NCBI GenBank assembly: GCA_018399955.1
Contig: JAGYNO010000012.1
Span: 1 to 33,123 of the forward strand
Reading direction: 5' to 3'
Origin: Halanaerobium sp.
Lineage (GTDB): Bacteria > Bacillota > Halanaerobiia > Halanaerobiales > Halanaerobiaceae
Length of the DNA stretch: 33,123 nt
Made by a program: the position numbers and the translations under genes
Part shown: piece after piece, positions 6,068 to 15,402 of the stretch
Layout: every line of letters starts with the position of its first letter
Position numbering within the stretch: the stretch's first letter is position 1
Notes under the pieces: model-generated
What the model was told of the DNA's origin: nothing
What the model saw: the letters and a program-made list of their open reading frames with translations, nothing else
Databases searched by the model: none

Positions 6068-7252
6068 ATGAGTAGAGGATATTTTAATGAATTTGGGGGG
6101 CGTTTTGTTCCAGAAACTCTGATACCAGCCCTGGATGAACTGGAGGAGGTTTATTTGGAATTAAAAGAGGATCCAGATTTCAAAGCACAGCTTAAGTCGC
6201 TTTTAGCTGATTACAGCGGCAGACCGACCTCATTATATTATGCTGAACAATTGAGCAGCCATTATGGAGGAGCAAAGATTTATCTAAAAAGAGAAGATTT
6301 AAATCATACAGGTGCACATAAAATTAATAATACTTTAGGGCAGATTTTACTTGCAGTTAAAATGGGAAAAAAGAGAATAATAGCTGAAACGGGAGCAGGT
6401 CAGCATGGAGTTGCCACAGCAACCGTTGCAGCCCGCTTTAATCTAGACTGCCAGGTATATATGGGTACAGAAGATATAGAAAGACAGGCCTTGAATGTAT
6501 ATAAGATGGAGATGCTGGGAGCTGAAGTAATTCCAGTTACCTCAGGTACCCAAACCTTAAAAGATGCAACAAATGAAGCAATAAGAGACTGGGTGACAAA
6601 TGTAGAAGATACCCATTATATAATAGGCTCTGTAGTTGGTCCTCACCCATATCCAATGATGGTGCGTGATTTTCAGAGAATTATTGGTGATGAAACACGA
6701 GAACAGATTATGAAAAAAGAAGGAAGATTACCTGACTATATATTAGCCTGTGTTGGTGGTGGAAGTAATGCAATGGGAATTTTTTATCCTTTTGTCGAAG
6801 ATAAAGAGGTCAATTTAGTTGGTATAGAAGCTTCAGGCAGTGGTATTGAAAGTGGAAAACATGCAGCAACTCTATCGGCTGGTCGAGTTGGAGTGTTACA
6901 TGGGAGTAAGTCATATCTGCTCCAGGATGAAGATGGTCAGATTATTCCTGCTTACTCTATCTCGGCTGGACTTGACTATCCAGGGGTAGGGCCTGAACAC
7001 AGTTATCTTAAAACTATAGAGAGAGTCGAATATCAATCAGCTACAGATATGGAGGCTGTAAATGCATTTCGATTACTTTCAGAAAAAGAAGGAATAATAC
7101 CTGCATTAGAAAGTTCTCATGCTCTATCATATTTAGAAAAACTGGCTCCAGAGCTTGATTCAACTGCAATTATTGTAGTTAATCTTTCAGGCCGTGGGGA
7201 TAAAGATATTAATAATTTTAAAAAGATCAGGGAGGCCGAAGCCGATGCTTAA
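6068..7252 (+). CDS. trpB: Tryptophan synthase beta chain
   Basis: TrpB condenses indole with serine on pyridoxal phosphate. The PLP lysine lies in [30 protein letters not shown] contains the catalytic Glu, and [12 protein letters not shown] binds the cofactor phosphate. The 394 residues and start [17 protein letters not shown] fit the classical TrpB1 form that works with TrpA. The ATG at 6068 has GGAAGGAG 8 nt upstream; an in-frame TTG at 6050 precedes that site and is unlikely. It overlaps trpA by 8 nt. Confidence 0.97.
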   Translation: MSRGYFNEFGGRFVPETLIPALDELEEVYLELKEDPDFKAQLKSLLADYSGRPTSLYYAEQLSSHYGGAKIYLKREDLNHTGAHKINNTLGQILLAVKMGKKRIIAETGAGQHGVATATVAARFNLDCQVYMGTEDIERQALNVYKMEMLGAEVIPVTSGTQTLKDATNEAIRDWVTNVEDTHYIIGSVVGPHPYPMMVRDFQRIIGDETREQIMKKEGRLPDYILACVGGGSNAMGIFYPFVEDKEVNLVGIEASGSGIESGKHAATLSAGRVGVLHGSKSYLLQDEDGQIIPAYSISAGLDYPGVGPEHSYLKTIERVEYQSATDMEAVNAFRLLSEKEGIIPALESSHALSYLEKLAPELDSTAIIVVNLSGRGDKDINNFKKIREAEADA

Positions 7253-8036
7253 TATAAGTGAACAATTTAAAGGAAAAAAACCGTTGATTACCTATATAAG
7301 TGGAGGTGACCCCAGCCTTGAGATGACAGAAAAAATTATCTATAGGCTGCAGGATGAGGGAGTTGATATTATAGAGATTGGAATTCCTTTTTCTGATCCG
7401 CTTGCAGATGGCCCTGTGATTCAGGCAGCTTCTCAGAGAGCTTTGGAAAATGGTACATCTTTAAAGAAACTTATTGCTAAAATTAAAGATATAAAAGCGA
7501 ATGTCAAAGTGCCAATTGTTTTAATGGGATATTATAATTCGGTATTGAATTATGGAGAGCATCAATTTGCAAAAGATATCAGTGAGGCAGGAATATCTGG
7601 TGTTATTATTCCTGATCTCCCTGTAGATGAAAGAGCTAAACTGACTGAAGAATTAAAAGCAAAGGGGGTTTCGCAGATTCTGCTGGTAACTCCTAATACT
7701 TCTGAAAAACGCCTGGAAGAAATCGCTGCAAAATGTTCAGGATTTCTTTATTGTGTTGCCCTACTGGGGACAACAGGTGATGCAAGAGAGCCTTATCCAG
7801 AGTTGGAAGGTTATTTAAATAGGGTTAGAAGATTTTCAGGTGATCTTCCTTTAGGACTTGGTTTTGGTATAGATGGTCCTGAAAAAGTAAAGAAAATAAT
7901 TAATTATCCAGATGGGATAATTATCGGAAGTGCTTTAATAGAAGCTATTCAGATAGGGAATACAGAAACAGAAATGTTAAATAATGCTGGTGAATTTGTC
8001 AGAGAAATAAAAAGAGCTATTAAAGATTATAGTTAA
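7245..8036 (+). CDS. trpA: Tryptophan synthase alpha chain
   Basis: TrpA cleaves indole-3-glycerol phosphate to indole, which passes through a tunnel to TrpB. The 263-residue barrel shows [30 protein letters not shown] (containing the catalytic Glu and Asp), [11 protein letters not shown] and GLGFGID. The ATG at 7245 lies within the end of trpB with GGGAGG about 10 nt upstream. It is the last gene of the operon. Confidence 0.97.
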   Translation: MLNISEQFKGKKPLITYISGGDPSLEMTEKIIYRLQDEGVDIIEIGIPFSDPLADGPVIQAASQRALENGTSLKKLIAKIKDIKANVKVPIVLMGYYNSVLNYGEHQFAKDISEAGISGVIIPDLPVDERAKLTEELKAKGVSQILLVTPNTSEKRLEEIAAKCSGFLYCVALLGTTGDAREPYPELEGYLNRVRRFSGDLPLGLGFGIDGPEKVKKIINYPDGIIIGSALIEAIQIGNTETEMLNNAGEFVREIKRAIKDYS

Positions 8037-8083
8037 TCTTTAGGATTATAAGAGCAATAAATAATGACATTGTTTTTCACGGT

Positions 8084-8109
8084 GGAGATAAGCATCTCTA
8101 TTTCTATTT
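8084..8109 (+). terminator. Possible weak terminator of the trp operon
   Basis: GGAGAT (8084-8089) and ATCTCT (8094-8099) form a 6-bp stem on a 4-nt loop, followed by ATTTCTATTTA. The U-tract is interrupted, so termination would be weak. No better hairpin is visible between trpA and the next promoter. Confidence 0.3.
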
Positions 8110-8195
8110 ATGTTGAATATTTTAAATAAGTTGCATAATAAAAGAAAGAAAAAATGATAATTATAGAGAATATAAAAAATAAATTTAAATAATTG

Positions 8196-8224
8196 TTGAC
8201 AGAGCTATATTAGAATGCTATACT
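8196..8224 (+). promoter_or_regulatory. Sigma-A promoter of the cold-shock gene
   Basis: TTGACA (8196-8201) and TATACT (8219-8224) are spaced by 17 bp, giving a start near 8231 and a 5' leader of about 57 nt. Confidence 0.85.
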
Positions 8225-8230
8225 ATTGGA

Positions 8231-8261
8231 GATGGAGAAAAATACAAGTTAGATTTCCATC
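8231..8261 (+). promoter_or_regulatory. 5'-end hairpin in the cold-shock mRNA leader
   Basis: GATGGA (8231-8236) pairs with TCCATC (8256-8261) around a 19-nt loop, right at the predicted transcript start. Such a 5' stem could stabilise the mRNA. A link to temperature sensing is only inferred from the gene it precedes. Confidence 0.4.
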
Positions 8262-8287
8262 GTTAAAAAATAGGAGGAATTTATTTA

Positions 8288-8491
8288 ATGATTTACACAG
8301 GAACAGTTAAGTGGTTTGATGGGAAAAAAGGTTTTGGCTTTATTGAAAGAGAAGACGGAGACGACGTGTTCGCACACTTCTCAGCTATTCAAGAGGATGG
8401 ATTTAAAAATCTTGAAGAAGGTCAAGAAGTAGAATTTGAAATTGTAGAAGGCGACCGCGGCCCACAAGCTGCTAATATCGTTAAGTTATAA
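8288..8491 (+). CDS. Cold-shock domain protein (CspA family)
   Basis: This 67-residue single cold-shock domain protein binds single-stranded RNA and DNA and acts as an RNA chaperone. KGFGFIE (RNP1) and VFAHF (RNP2) carry the aromatic nucleic-acid-binding residues, and the [16 protein letters not shown] start is typical. TAGGAGGA precedes the ATG. Codon use is richer in C-ending codons than in the neighbouring genes, as expected of a highly expressed protein. It is transcribed alone, between its own promoter and terminator. Whether it is cold-induced cannot be told from sequence. Confidence 0.96.
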   Translation: MIYTGTVKWFDGKKGFGFIEREDGDDVFAHFSAIQEDGFKNLEEGQEVEFEIVEGDRGPQAANIVKL

Positions 8492-8519
8492 AGCAAATAA
8501 AAGTTTTATAATAGAATTG

Positions 8520-8557
8520 AAAGCCCTGATTACTTTTTAAGTGGTCGGGGCTTTTCT
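8520..8557 (+). terminator. Terminator of the cold-shock gene
   Basis: AAGCCCTGA pairs with TCGGGGCTT and the stem extends inward with TTAC/GTGG, giving about 13 bp. TTTTCTGG follows. Confidence 0.85.
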
Positions 8558-8624
8558 GGTTTATGCTTATTCATTTAACTATTGTGCAATTTTTAGATTG
8601 AAAAATTTAGCTAAAATAAGTAAG

Positions 8625-8653
8625 TTGAAGTAGAATAAAATTAGTGATTATCT
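8625..8653 (+). promoter_or_regulatory. Possible typA promoter
   Basis: TTGAAG (8625-8630), a 17-bp spacer and TTATCT (8648-8653) lie 50 bp before typA. Both boxes are imperfect, but the gene needs a promoter after the upstream terminator. Confidence 0.35.
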
Positions 8654-8702
8654 AAATAAATAAGGGAGTTAATTTAACTTTATAATAGAAAGGGTTTTTA
8701 GA

Positions 8703-10508
8703 TTGGAAAAAAAAGAAATAATTAATCTGGCAGTTATTGCCCATGTTGATGCAGGAAAATCTACTCTTGTTGATGCTTTTTTGAATCAGAGTGGTGTGTT
8801 TAGAGAAAATGAAGATGTTGTAGATTGTGTGATGGATAGCAATGATCTTGAGCGTGAGCGTGGAATAACCATTTATTCAAAAAACTGTGCAATTGAGCAT
8901 AATGGAGTTAAGATTAATATTGTAGACACTCCTGGCCATGCAGACTTTTCTTCTGAAGTGGAACGTGTGATTAAAGCTGTTGACTCAGCCATTTTAATAG
9001 TTGATGCTGCAGAAGGTCCTATGCCGCAGACAAGATTTGTACTTAAGAAATCACTTGAAAAAGGTATAAAACCAATAGTTTTTATAAATAAAATAGATAA
9101 AAATAATCATCGAGCTGAAGAGGTACATGATGAAATTTTGGATTTATTTATTGATCTTTCTGCAGATGATGAGCAGTTAGAGTTTCCAGTAATCTATGGA
9201 ATTGCTGTTGAAGGAAAGGCTTTTTATGAACTTGATAATGAAAGTGAAGATCTTGAACCGCTTTTTGAAACAATTATCAATACTGTAGATAGTTATCCAA
9301 ATTTAGATGATAAAGACTTGCAGATGCAGGTTTATGATCTTGCCTATGATGATTATTTGGGTAGAATAGGAATTGGCCGAGTTTATCAAGGAACTATAAA
9401 AGATGGTCAGCAGATTGAGATTTATAAAAGAGATGGTTCAATTAAAAAGGGTAAAATAACTAAACTATCAGTATATGAAGGCTTAAATCAGAATGCAGCT
9501 GCTGAAGCACATAGTGGAGAAATTGTCTCAATTGCTGGTATTTCTGATATATCAATCGGAGAAACTGTCTGTGAGGTTTCTAAAGTTGATCCACTACCGA
9601 TGATAGAGATTGCTGAGCCAACTCTCGCCATGTATTTTCTGGTTAATGATTCTCCTTTTGCTGGACTTGAGGGAGAATATTTGACGACCCGCCATCTTAA
9701 GGCCAGACTAGATAGAGAATTAGAGGTTAATGTTGGACTTAGGGTAGAAAAAGCAGATAATACTGAGGCTTTTAAAGTTTCAGGAAGAGGAGAACTTCAT
9801 CTTTCTATATTATTGGAAAATATGCGTAGAGAAGGTTATGAAGTATCTGTATCTAAACCCGAGGTTTTAATGAAAACAATAGATGATAAAAAACATGAGC
9901 CAATAGAAAAGGTAATGGTAGAAGTACCAGAAAAATATTCAGGGACAGTTATTAATAAGTTGAATCAGCGCAAAGGAATTATGAAGTCAATGCTGCCGGA
10001 TAATAATTATGTTCACCTTGAATATCTTGTTCCGACAAGAGGATTAATTGGTTTTAGAAGCCAGTTTATTAATGATACAAGTGGAGAAGGAACTTTAATT
10101 CGTTCTTTTCATAATTATGAACTATTTAGAGGAGAAGTTCCACAGCGCAATAATGGAGTTTTAGTTTCTAATCAGAGTGGAACTGCTATGTCATATGCAT
10201 TATCTAATTTAGAAGAAAGAGGAGAAATGTTTATTGATCCTGGTACAAAAGTTTATGAAGGAATGATTATTGGTCTTCATAATAGAGATAATGACTTGGC
10301 TGTTAATCCATGCAAAAATAAAAAACTAACAAATGTTAGAGCTTCCGGTTCTGATGATAGTATAAGTCTTGCCCCACCAAAGAAATTCACACTCGAAACA
10401 GCTCTAGAGTTTATAAATGATGATGAGTTAGTAGAAATAACTCCAGAAGCCATTAGGCTGCGTAAAAAAATAAGGAATGAAAAGATGAGATTAAGAAATA
10501 GTAAATAA
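8703..10508 (+). CDS. typA: Ribosome-associated GTPase TypA/BipA
   Basis: TypA (BipA) is a translational GTPase that binds the 70S ribosome and helps 50S assembly, mainly under stress or cold. The 601-residue length fits. Visible are the P-loop [13 protein letters not shown] (residues 13-25), RERGITI (switch I), DTPGHADF with the catalytic His, NKID, then EF-G-like domains and the TypA-specific C-terminal region ([23 protein letters not shown] is part of it). The start is TTG, with AAAGGG 8 nt upstream. The P-loop reads DAGKS where TypA usually has DHGKT; EF-G and TetM also have DAGK. It is probably monocistronic. Its position near a cold-shock gene may be coincidence. Confidence 0.96.
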   Translation: MEKKEIINLAVIAHVDAGKSTLVDAFLNQSGVFRENEDVVDCVMDSNDLERERGITIYSKNCAIEHNGVKINIVDTPGHADFSSEVERVIKAVDSAILIVDAAEGPMPQTRFVLKKSLEKGIKPIVFINKIDKNNHRAEEVHDEILDLFIDLSADDEQLEFPVIYGIAVEGKAFYELDNESEDLEPLFETIINTVDSYPNLDDKDLQMQVYDLAYDDYLGRIGIGRVYQGTIKDGQQIEIYKRDGSIKKGKITKLSVYEGLNQNAAAEAHSGEIVSIAGISDISIGETVCEVSKVDPLPMIEIAEPTLAMYFLVNDSPFAGLEGEYLTTRHLKARLDRELEVNVGLRVEKADNTEAFKVSGRGELHLSILLENMRREGYEVSVSKPEVLMKTIDDKKHEPIEKVMVEVPEKYSGTVINKLNQRKGIMKSMLPDNNYVHLEYLVPTRGLIGFRSQFINDTSGEGTLIRSFHNYELFRGEVPQRNNGVLVSNQSGTAMSYALSNLEERGEMFIDPGTKVYEGMIIGLHNRDNDLAVNPCKNKKLTNVRASGSDDSISLAPPKKFTLETALEFINDDELVEITPEAIRLRKKIRNEKMRLRNSK

Positions 10509-10840
10509 AATAGTTGAGAATGGGGAATTTAATAGAAAACTAGGCTTTTTTAATTTAGAAGCAGGAAATTTAAGTTTTTAATAGAAAGTATGATTATGAT
10601 ATAGGTAAATTAAATTTTTATATTTTAACTTTATGATTTGATTGTTAAGTGAAATTCTTGACAAAGCAGAGAAATAAATGCTATAATTTTAAACAGTAAT
10701 AATTACTTCTATTCTTTATTTATGGGAAATAAAGAGAAATTTATATTAAAATGAAAGTTATTAAGGGTGAACCAGTCTTTAGGGCTGTTTACTATAATAA
10801 ATAATAGTATTATCTAAAATTATAAGGAGGAATTTAAAAA
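10509..10840 (+). other. 332-bp gene-free stretch before the superoxide reductase gene
   Basis: No gene is visible. It holds the promoter at 10658-10687 and a leader of about 147 nt. The leader has a small hairpin, CAGTC/GGCTG (near 10774-10788, loop TTTAG), and then an AT-rich stretch with ACTAT/ATAGT ends. No clear terminator for typA was found; a run of T after AGGC near 10541 is not backed by a stem. Confidence 0.5.
10658..10687 (+). promoter_or_regulatory. Sigma-A promoter of the superoxide reductase gene
   Basis: TTGACA (10658-10663) and TATAAT (10682-10687) match consensus perfectly with an 18-bp spacer. Confidence 0.85.
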
Positions 10841-11194
10841 ATGGCTTATGAACTTAACAAATTAGAAAACACTGGTGACGATAAGACTGCTCTAGAAAAA
10901 AAGCATGTTCCTTATATTCAATGTCCTGATCAAGTGAAAAAGGGTGAATCTTTTGAGGTAACTGTAACTTTTGGTAAAGAGATTGAACATCCAATGGAGC
11001 CTGGTCATTTTATTGAGTATTTTGATTTATATGCTGAGTATGCAAGTCTTGCTAGAGTAACATTTACTCCTCATATGAAGGCAGAAGCTACATTAAATGT
11101 TAAATTAGAAGAATCATGCAAATTAAGAGTATATGCTTTCTGTAATCTTCATGATCACTGGGAAGGCTATAAAGAAGTTGAAGTAGTAGAGTAA
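10841..11194 (+). CDS. Superoxide reductase, class II (neelaredoxin type)
   Basis: This enzyme reduces superoxide to hydrogen peroxide without making oxygen, which suits anaerobes. The 117 residues form the single Fe(His)4Cys domain. Likely ligands are His22 (KKHVPYI), His50 and His56 (HPMEPGH), Cys101 and His104 (CNLHDHW). No N-terminal desulforedoxin rubredoxin-like iron site is present, hence class II. The position two before His22, where Pyrococcus has the sixth ligand Glu14, is Lys20; Lys21 matches the conserved catalytic Lys. Electrons probably come from a rubredoxin, not encoded here. AAGGAGG precedes the ATG. The gene has its own promoter and terminator. Confidence 0.93.
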   Translation: MAYELNKLENTGDDKTALEKKHVPYIQCPDQVKKGESFEVTVTFGKEIEHPMEPGHFIEYFDLYAEYASLARVTFTPHMKAEATLNVKLEESCKLRVYAFCNLHDHWEGYKEVEVVE

Positions 11195-11215
11195 TTCCAG
11201 AAAATATTAGATTTT

Positions 11216-11242
11216 AAAACCGCCCTTAATGGGCGGTTTTTT
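11216..11242 (+). terminator. Terminator of the superoxide reductase gene
   Basis: AAAACCGCCC (11217-11226) pairs with GGGCGGTTTT (11231-11240) on a TTAA loop and runs into six T. It is a classic strong intrinsic terminator. Confidence 0.95.
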
Positions 11243-11384
11243 GACTAATATGCTAAAAATTTTAATTTTGAAGCATTTTACTATGTGAAATATGTTTTAC
11301 AGAAAGTTAGCTAATTTTGAATTAAACTATAATAAATGATAAAGTTTCGCAGTAGAAGATTAATTGGTATTATTACCGTTTTAC

Positions 11385-11413
11385 AAAAATATCAATTCAG
11401 GTTGATATTTTTT
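11385..11413 (+). other. 11-bp perfect hairpin just before psuK
   Basis: AAAAATATCAA (11385-11395) pairs exactly with TTGATATTTTT (11402-11412) around TTCAGG. The 3' arm ends in a T-run, so it can act as a leader terminator or as an operator. A weak TATAAT lies upstream at 11328-11333, which would place this hairpin in the psuK leader. Confidence 0.5.
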
Positions 11414-11420
11414 ATAATAA

Positions 11421-12419
11421 ATGTTAACTATTATTATGAGAGATTTGAAAGGAGTGAGTAAAATATCAGATATCAAGGAATATAGTATTGTTGTTGTAGG
11501 TGGAGCAAATCTTGATATTAAAGCATACAGTAAAAATTATATCCGCTGCAGCTCAAGTCCAGGCTGGATCGAGGAGAGTCCGGGTGGAGTAGGTAGAAAC
11601 ATTTCGGAGAACTTAGCTAATTTCGGACAGAATGTAATATTTTTAAGTGTTTTAAGTGATGATCATGTTGGTAAAGAATTACTTAGAAAAACTAAAGATG
11701 CCGAGGTAAATACTGAGCACATAAAGATTCTATCAAAAGAAAGATTTAGAACTGGTATTTATTCAGCTCATCTTGATCATAATGGTGAACTTATTGGTGC
11801 TATTAATGACATGAAAATATTAAAAGAAATAGATCTTGAATATATTGATAAAAATTCTGAAGTAATAACTGCTGCTCAACTATTAGTAATAGACTGTAAT
11901 CTCGAAGAAAATATAATTGAATATTTATTAAATATAACTCGTGAAAGAAATATTGTTAATTTGATTGAGGCAGTTTCTGTAGAAAAAAGCTTGAAATTAA
12001 AAGGTAAACTGGAAATGATTGATTATCTTAGAGCTAATATAGATGAGGCAGAAATATTGCTTGAACTAAGAGAGAAAAATAATAAGTTTTCTTTTTCTAA
12101 AAGAATAAATAAAATTTTCAAAAAGTACTCAAAAAGATCAGAATTGCCGGTAATGATAATAAGTGCTGGTAAAGAGGGAGTTTATCTTTTTGAAAAAGAA
12201 AATGGAAAATCAAAATATATTCATTTAGACGCTCAAAAAGTAAAACAAGAAAATATTATTGAAACAACAGGAGCAGGTGATGCATTGACTGCAGGATTGG
12301 CCGCAGGTCTATGTATTAGGAAAAATCTTAATGAGGCAATTAATCTTGGGATTAAAGCTGCATCTATAACTATTCAGAGCAGCTTAACCTGTAATCCAGA
12401 AATAAAGAAAATTATATAA
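11421..12419 (+). CDS. psuK: Pseudouridine kinase, PfkB family
   Basis: PsuK phosphorylates pseudouridine to pseudouridine 5'-phosphate for PsuG. The PfkB (ribokinase) fold is shown by VVVGGANLDIKAYS near the N-terminus, SPGGVGRNISENLANFG, and ETTGAGDALTAGLAAGL with the catalytic Asp near the C-terminus. The psuG neighbour makes pseudouridine the likely substrate. It lacks the N-terminal helix-turn-helix of E. coli PsuK (YeiC). The start is uncertain: the ATGs at 11421 and 11436 have no ribosome-binding site. AAAGGAG at 11448-11454 overlaps GTG 11454 and points, with 8-nt spacing, to an in-frame ATA at 11463. That arrangement parallels the GAGGTGAGTAAA-ATG start at 15403. Confidence 0.88.
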   Translation: MLTIIMRDLKGVSKISDIKEYSIVVVGGANLDIKAYSKNYIRCSSSPGWIEESPGGVGRNISENLANFGQNVIFLSVLSDDHVGKELLRKTKDAEVNTEHIKILSKERFRTGIYSAHLDHNGELIGAINDMKILKEIDLEYIDKNSEVITAAQLLVIDCNLEENIIEYLLNITRERNIVNLIEAVSVEKSLKLKGKLEMIDYLRANIDEAEILLELREKNNKFSFSKRINKIFKKYSKRSELPVMIISAGKEGVYLFEKENGKSKYIHLDAQKVKQENIIETTGAGDALTAGLAAGLCIRKNLNEAINLGIKAASITIQSSLTCNPEIKKII

Positions 12420-12473
12420 GGAAATATGTTTGAATAATAAATATCTTTAAATAATAAATTTGGAGGAATATTA

Positions 12474-13406
12474 ATGATTAATACCCAAAAACATTTAGCT
12501 AGATATCTAGAAATTAGCAAAGAGGTCGAAGAAGCAATTTCTCAAAATGATGCCGTAGTTGCTTTAGAGTCTACAATTATTGCTCATGGAATGCCTTATC
12601 CGAAAAATATCGAAACTGCATTAGAAATAGAAAATATTATTCGAGAGCAGGGAGCAGTTCCAGCTACTATAGGAATTATTGATGGTAAAATTAAAGTAGG
12701 TTTAAATAGAGAAGAGATAGAATTTCTGGGTAAATCAAAAGATGTTCTAAAAGTATCAAGAAGAGATATGCCGATTGTAATAGCTGAGAAGAAGAATGGT
12801 GCAACCACTGTAGCAGGTACTATGATAGCAGCAAATTTAGCGGGAATAAAGATTTTTGTTACAGGCGGGATTGGTGGTGTACATAGAGGTGCAGAAAATA
12901 GTTTTGATATTTCTGCAGATCTTGAAGAATTAAAGAAAACATCAACAGCAGTTATTGCTGCAGGAGCTAAGTCGATTTTAGATATAGGATTAACTTTAGA
13001 AAGACTCGAAACATTTGGAGTACCCGTATTAGGCTATCAAACAGATGAATTTCCAGCTTTTTACAGCAGAAAGAGTGGTTTTAAATGTGATGCTGCACTG
13101 AAATCACCTGAGCATGCAGCAGAGATTTTAAATGCAAAATGGAATCTGGGATTAGAAGGTGGAGTACTGATTGCTAATCCGGTGCCAGAACAATCTGAAA
13201 TACCTTATGCTGATATGAATGAGAAGATTGGCTTAGCTCTTTTTGAAGCTAAAAGGAAAAATATAGATGGCAAAGAATTAACACCGTTTTTGCTTGATTA
13301 TATAAAAGAAATTACAGAAGGCAGAAGCCTAAAAACAAATATTGCTCTTGTAAAAAGTAATGCAGAAGTTGGAGCAAAGATAGCCCAAAGTTTTTCGAGT
13401 TTATAA
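12474..13406 (+). CDS. psuG: Pseudouridine-5'-phosphate glycosidase
   Basis: PsuG cleaves the C-C glycosidic bond of pseudouridine 5'-phosphate to uracil and ribose 5-phosphate, completing salvage of this tRNA/rRNA nucleoside. The 310 residues show ALESTIIAHGMPYPKN (with the catalytic Glu), KVSRRDMP, GATTVAGTMIAA, FVTGGIGGVHRGAE, and a conserved Lys/Asp region SFDISADLEELKKT. GGAGGA precedes the ATG. It follows psuK by 54 nt, and the two form an obvious pair. Confidence 0.96.
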   Translation: MINTQKHLARYLEISKEVEEAISQNDAVVALESTIIAHGMPYPKNIETALEIENIIREQGAVPATIGIIDGKIKVGLNREEIEFLGKSKDVLKVSRRDMPIVIAEKKNGATTVAGTMIAANLAGIKIFVTGGIGGVHRGAENSFDISADLEELKKTSTAVIAAGAKSILDIGLTLERLETFGVPVLGYQTDEFPAFYSRKSGFKCDAALKSPEHAAEILNAKWNLGLEGGVLIANPVPEQSEIPYADMNEKIGLALFEAKRKNIDGKELTPFLLDYIKEITEGRSLKTNIALVKSNAEVGAKIAQSFSSL

Positions 13407-13474
13407 AAACAATAGGTTCATTTATTTTATTTTTGAATTTATATTGTGATAATGATAACATTAAACTAAATAAT

Positions 13475-13503
13475 TTGATTTTTATGGTATTTAAAAATAT
13501 ATC
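13475..13503 (+). promoter_or_regulatory. Possible promoter of the ABC importer genes
   Basis: TTGATT (13475-13480), 17 bp, TATATC (13498-13503). The boxes are imperfect but the spacing is ideal and the position, some 70 bp before the permease gene, is sensible. Confidence 0.4.
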
Positions 13504-13573
13504 TTTATATTAATAGTTATTTATTTAAATTTCGTTTTATCTTACTAGTACTTTGATCTGGGATGTGAATAAG

Positions 13574-14518
13574 TTGAGAAATTATATTATTAAAAGAATT
13601 CTTTTATTAATTCCAGTTATAATAATAGTTGCTGTGATAGCTTTTTTTATCACAAATCTCATGCCTGGAGATCCTGTACGAGTAATACTGGGTAATTTTG
13701 CTACAGAAGAACAGGTTTTAAGATTGGAACAAGAACTGGGTCTAGATCAACCACTGATCATTAGATTTTTCAGCTGGTTATCTAGGGTTATAAGAGGAGA
13801 TTTTGGGAACTCATTATATTTGAATGCTCCTGTTTCAGAGGTTCTATTAAACAGAATCAAACCAACATTTATGATAGCTGTGACAGCTGAAATTATAGGA
13901 GTAAGTTTAGGCCTTTTGCTGGGGATAACTGCTGCGGTTAATCACAGAAAGATTCTGGATCAATTTTCTATTACAATATCACTTTTTGGAATTTCCATAC
14001 CAAGTTTTTGGCTTTCACTAATGTTAATATTTGTTTTTGCAGTTCAGCTGCGCTGGTTTCCTGTAAGTGGATTCAAGTCTTTTTCTGAAGCAGGTTTAGG
14101 AGCATTTCGATATCTTGTTTTACCAAGCTTTACCCTTGCATTTATGCAGGCTGGACTTGTTGCTAGGATGACAAGAAGTGCGATGCTTGACACACTTAAG
14201 CAGGATTATATTCGAACAGCAAGGAGTAAAGGCATATCAGCTAAAAATGTTATTTTGAAACATGCTTTAAAAAATGCAATGCTTCCTATTATAACAGTAA
14301 TTGGACACAATTTTGCCATTCTGCTTGGTGGAACCTGGATTATAGAAACCATTTTTGTGATTCCTGGAACAGGATTTTTAGCTATTAATGCAATTATGAG
14401 AAGAGATATCCCGGTAATTCAGGCCTGCATCATTTTTGTTGCACTCATATATATTGTTTTAAACTTATTGGTTGATATTAGTTACGGATTTTTTAATCCT
14501 AAAATAAAGTATAAATAA
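13574..14518 (+). CDS. ABC transporter permease, DppB/OppB type
   Basis: This is an integral inner-membrane subunit of a peptide/nickel-type (PepT family) importer. From the TTG at 13574 the protein has 314 residues and starts MRNYIIKRILLLIPV, the usual DppB beginning. In-frame TTG 13553 and GTG 13565 are also possible, and no ribosome-binding site is strong. A first membrane helix (residues 8-28) is followed by LMPGDPVRVILG, a periplasmic loop, and five more helices. The EAA loop is DYIRTARSKGISAKNVILKH, which contacts the ATPases. It is followed by a DppC-type permease and a binding protein, but no ATPase gene. Confidence 0.92.
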   Translation: MRNYIIKRILLLIPVIIIVAVIAFFITNLMPGDPVRVILGNFATEEQVLRLEQELGLDQPLIIRFFSWLSRVIRGDFGNSLYLNAPVSEVLLNRIKPTFMIAVTAEIIGVSLGLLLGITAAVNHRKILDQFSITISLFGISIPSFWLSLMLIFVFAVQLRWFPVSGFKSFSEAGLGAFRYLVLPSFTLAFMQAGLVARMTRSAMLDTLKQDYIRTARSKGISAKNVILKHALKNAMLPIITVIGHNFAILLGGTWIIETIFVIPGTGFLAINAIMRRDIPVIQACIIFVALIYIVLNLLVDISYGFFNPKIKYK

Positions 14519-14544
14519 GAATAACACAATAGAGGAGATATAAA

Positions 14545-15387
14545 TTGTTATTTTATAAAAGTTTAATCAAATTAAAACATCCATATATTATAACTGCTTT
14601 AGTAATATTAATGATTATCTTTACTCTTGCCCTTCTGGCACCAGTGCTGACCGAATATGATCCTGAGAATAATGATGCTCGTAATAGATTAAAACCACCC
14701 TCTTTTAAACATTTTTTGGGAACTGATGAATTTGGAAGGGATGTATTTACAAGATTGATTTATGGTATTAGAGCCTCAATGCAGGTCGGTTTTTCGGTTG
14801 TGATTTTAACTGCTGTATTTGGAATAATTGTAGGAGTTCTTGCAGGTTATTATCCAAGCTTAGACAATGTGATAATGAGGTTTTTAGATGGAATGATGGC
14901 ATTTCCAGGTATTATAATTGCAATTTCTTTAGCAGCTATCTGGGGAGCAGGTAAGTATAATATCATATTTGCTTTATCATTTGCATATTTCCCTAAAATG
15001 GCCAGAATAGTTAGAAGTGCAGTAATATCTATTAAAGACATAGAATATGTGGAATCTGCCAGAGCAGTTGGTGCAAAAGATAATTATATAATTTTCAATT
15101 ATATTTTAAGAAATTGTACTTCTCCGATACTCGTGCAGGCTACATTTAATTTTGCACTTGCCATTTTAGATGAAGCAGCACTTAGTTTTTTAGGAATTGG
15201 AATTATGCCTCCAACTCCTAGTCTTGGTGGAATGATTACTGATGCACGGTCCTATATGACAGTTGCACCATGGTTGATTATTTCTCCTGGTGTAATGATT
15301 ATTCTTTCTGTTTTATCACTAAATTTACTGGGTGATGGTTTAAGAGATTTTCTGGATCCCCACTTGAAGGGGAGTATAAAAAATTAA
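14545..15387 (+). CDS. ABC transporter permease, DppC/OppC type
   Basis: This is the second permease of the importer, 280 residues. An N-terminal helix precedes the family motif FLGTDEFGRDVFTRLIYGIR; five further helices follow, with the EAA loop EYVESARAVGAKDNYIIFNY. The TTG start has GAGGAG 7 nt upstream. It pairs with the upstream permease to form the channel. The substrate cannot be told from the permease. Confidence 0.93.
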   Translation: MLFYKSLIKLKHPYIITALVILMIIFTLALLAPVLTEYDPENNDARNRLKPPSFKHFLGTDEFGRDVFTRLIYGIRASMQVGFSVVILTAVFGIIVGVLAGYYPSLDNVIMRFLDGMMAFPGIIIAISLAAIWGAGKYNIIFALSFAYFPKMARIVRSAVISIKDIEYVESARAVGAKDNYIIFNYILRNCTSPILVQATFNFALAILDEAALSFLGIGIMPPTPSLGGMITDARSYMTVAPWLIISPGVMIILSVLSLNLLGDGLRDFLDPHLKGSIKN

Positions 15388-15402
15388 AATGAGGTGAGTA
15401 AA

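Noticed and set aside
10790-10812. PerR-like site before the superoxide reductase gene
   Set aside because: It matches the consensus in one half only and lies about 100 nt downstream of the promoter.
13447-13463. Fur/PerR box (TGATAATGATAA) before the ABC importer
   Set aside because: Only the left half matches; the right half of the 7-1-7 repeat is poor, and in AT-rich DNA this can occur by chance.
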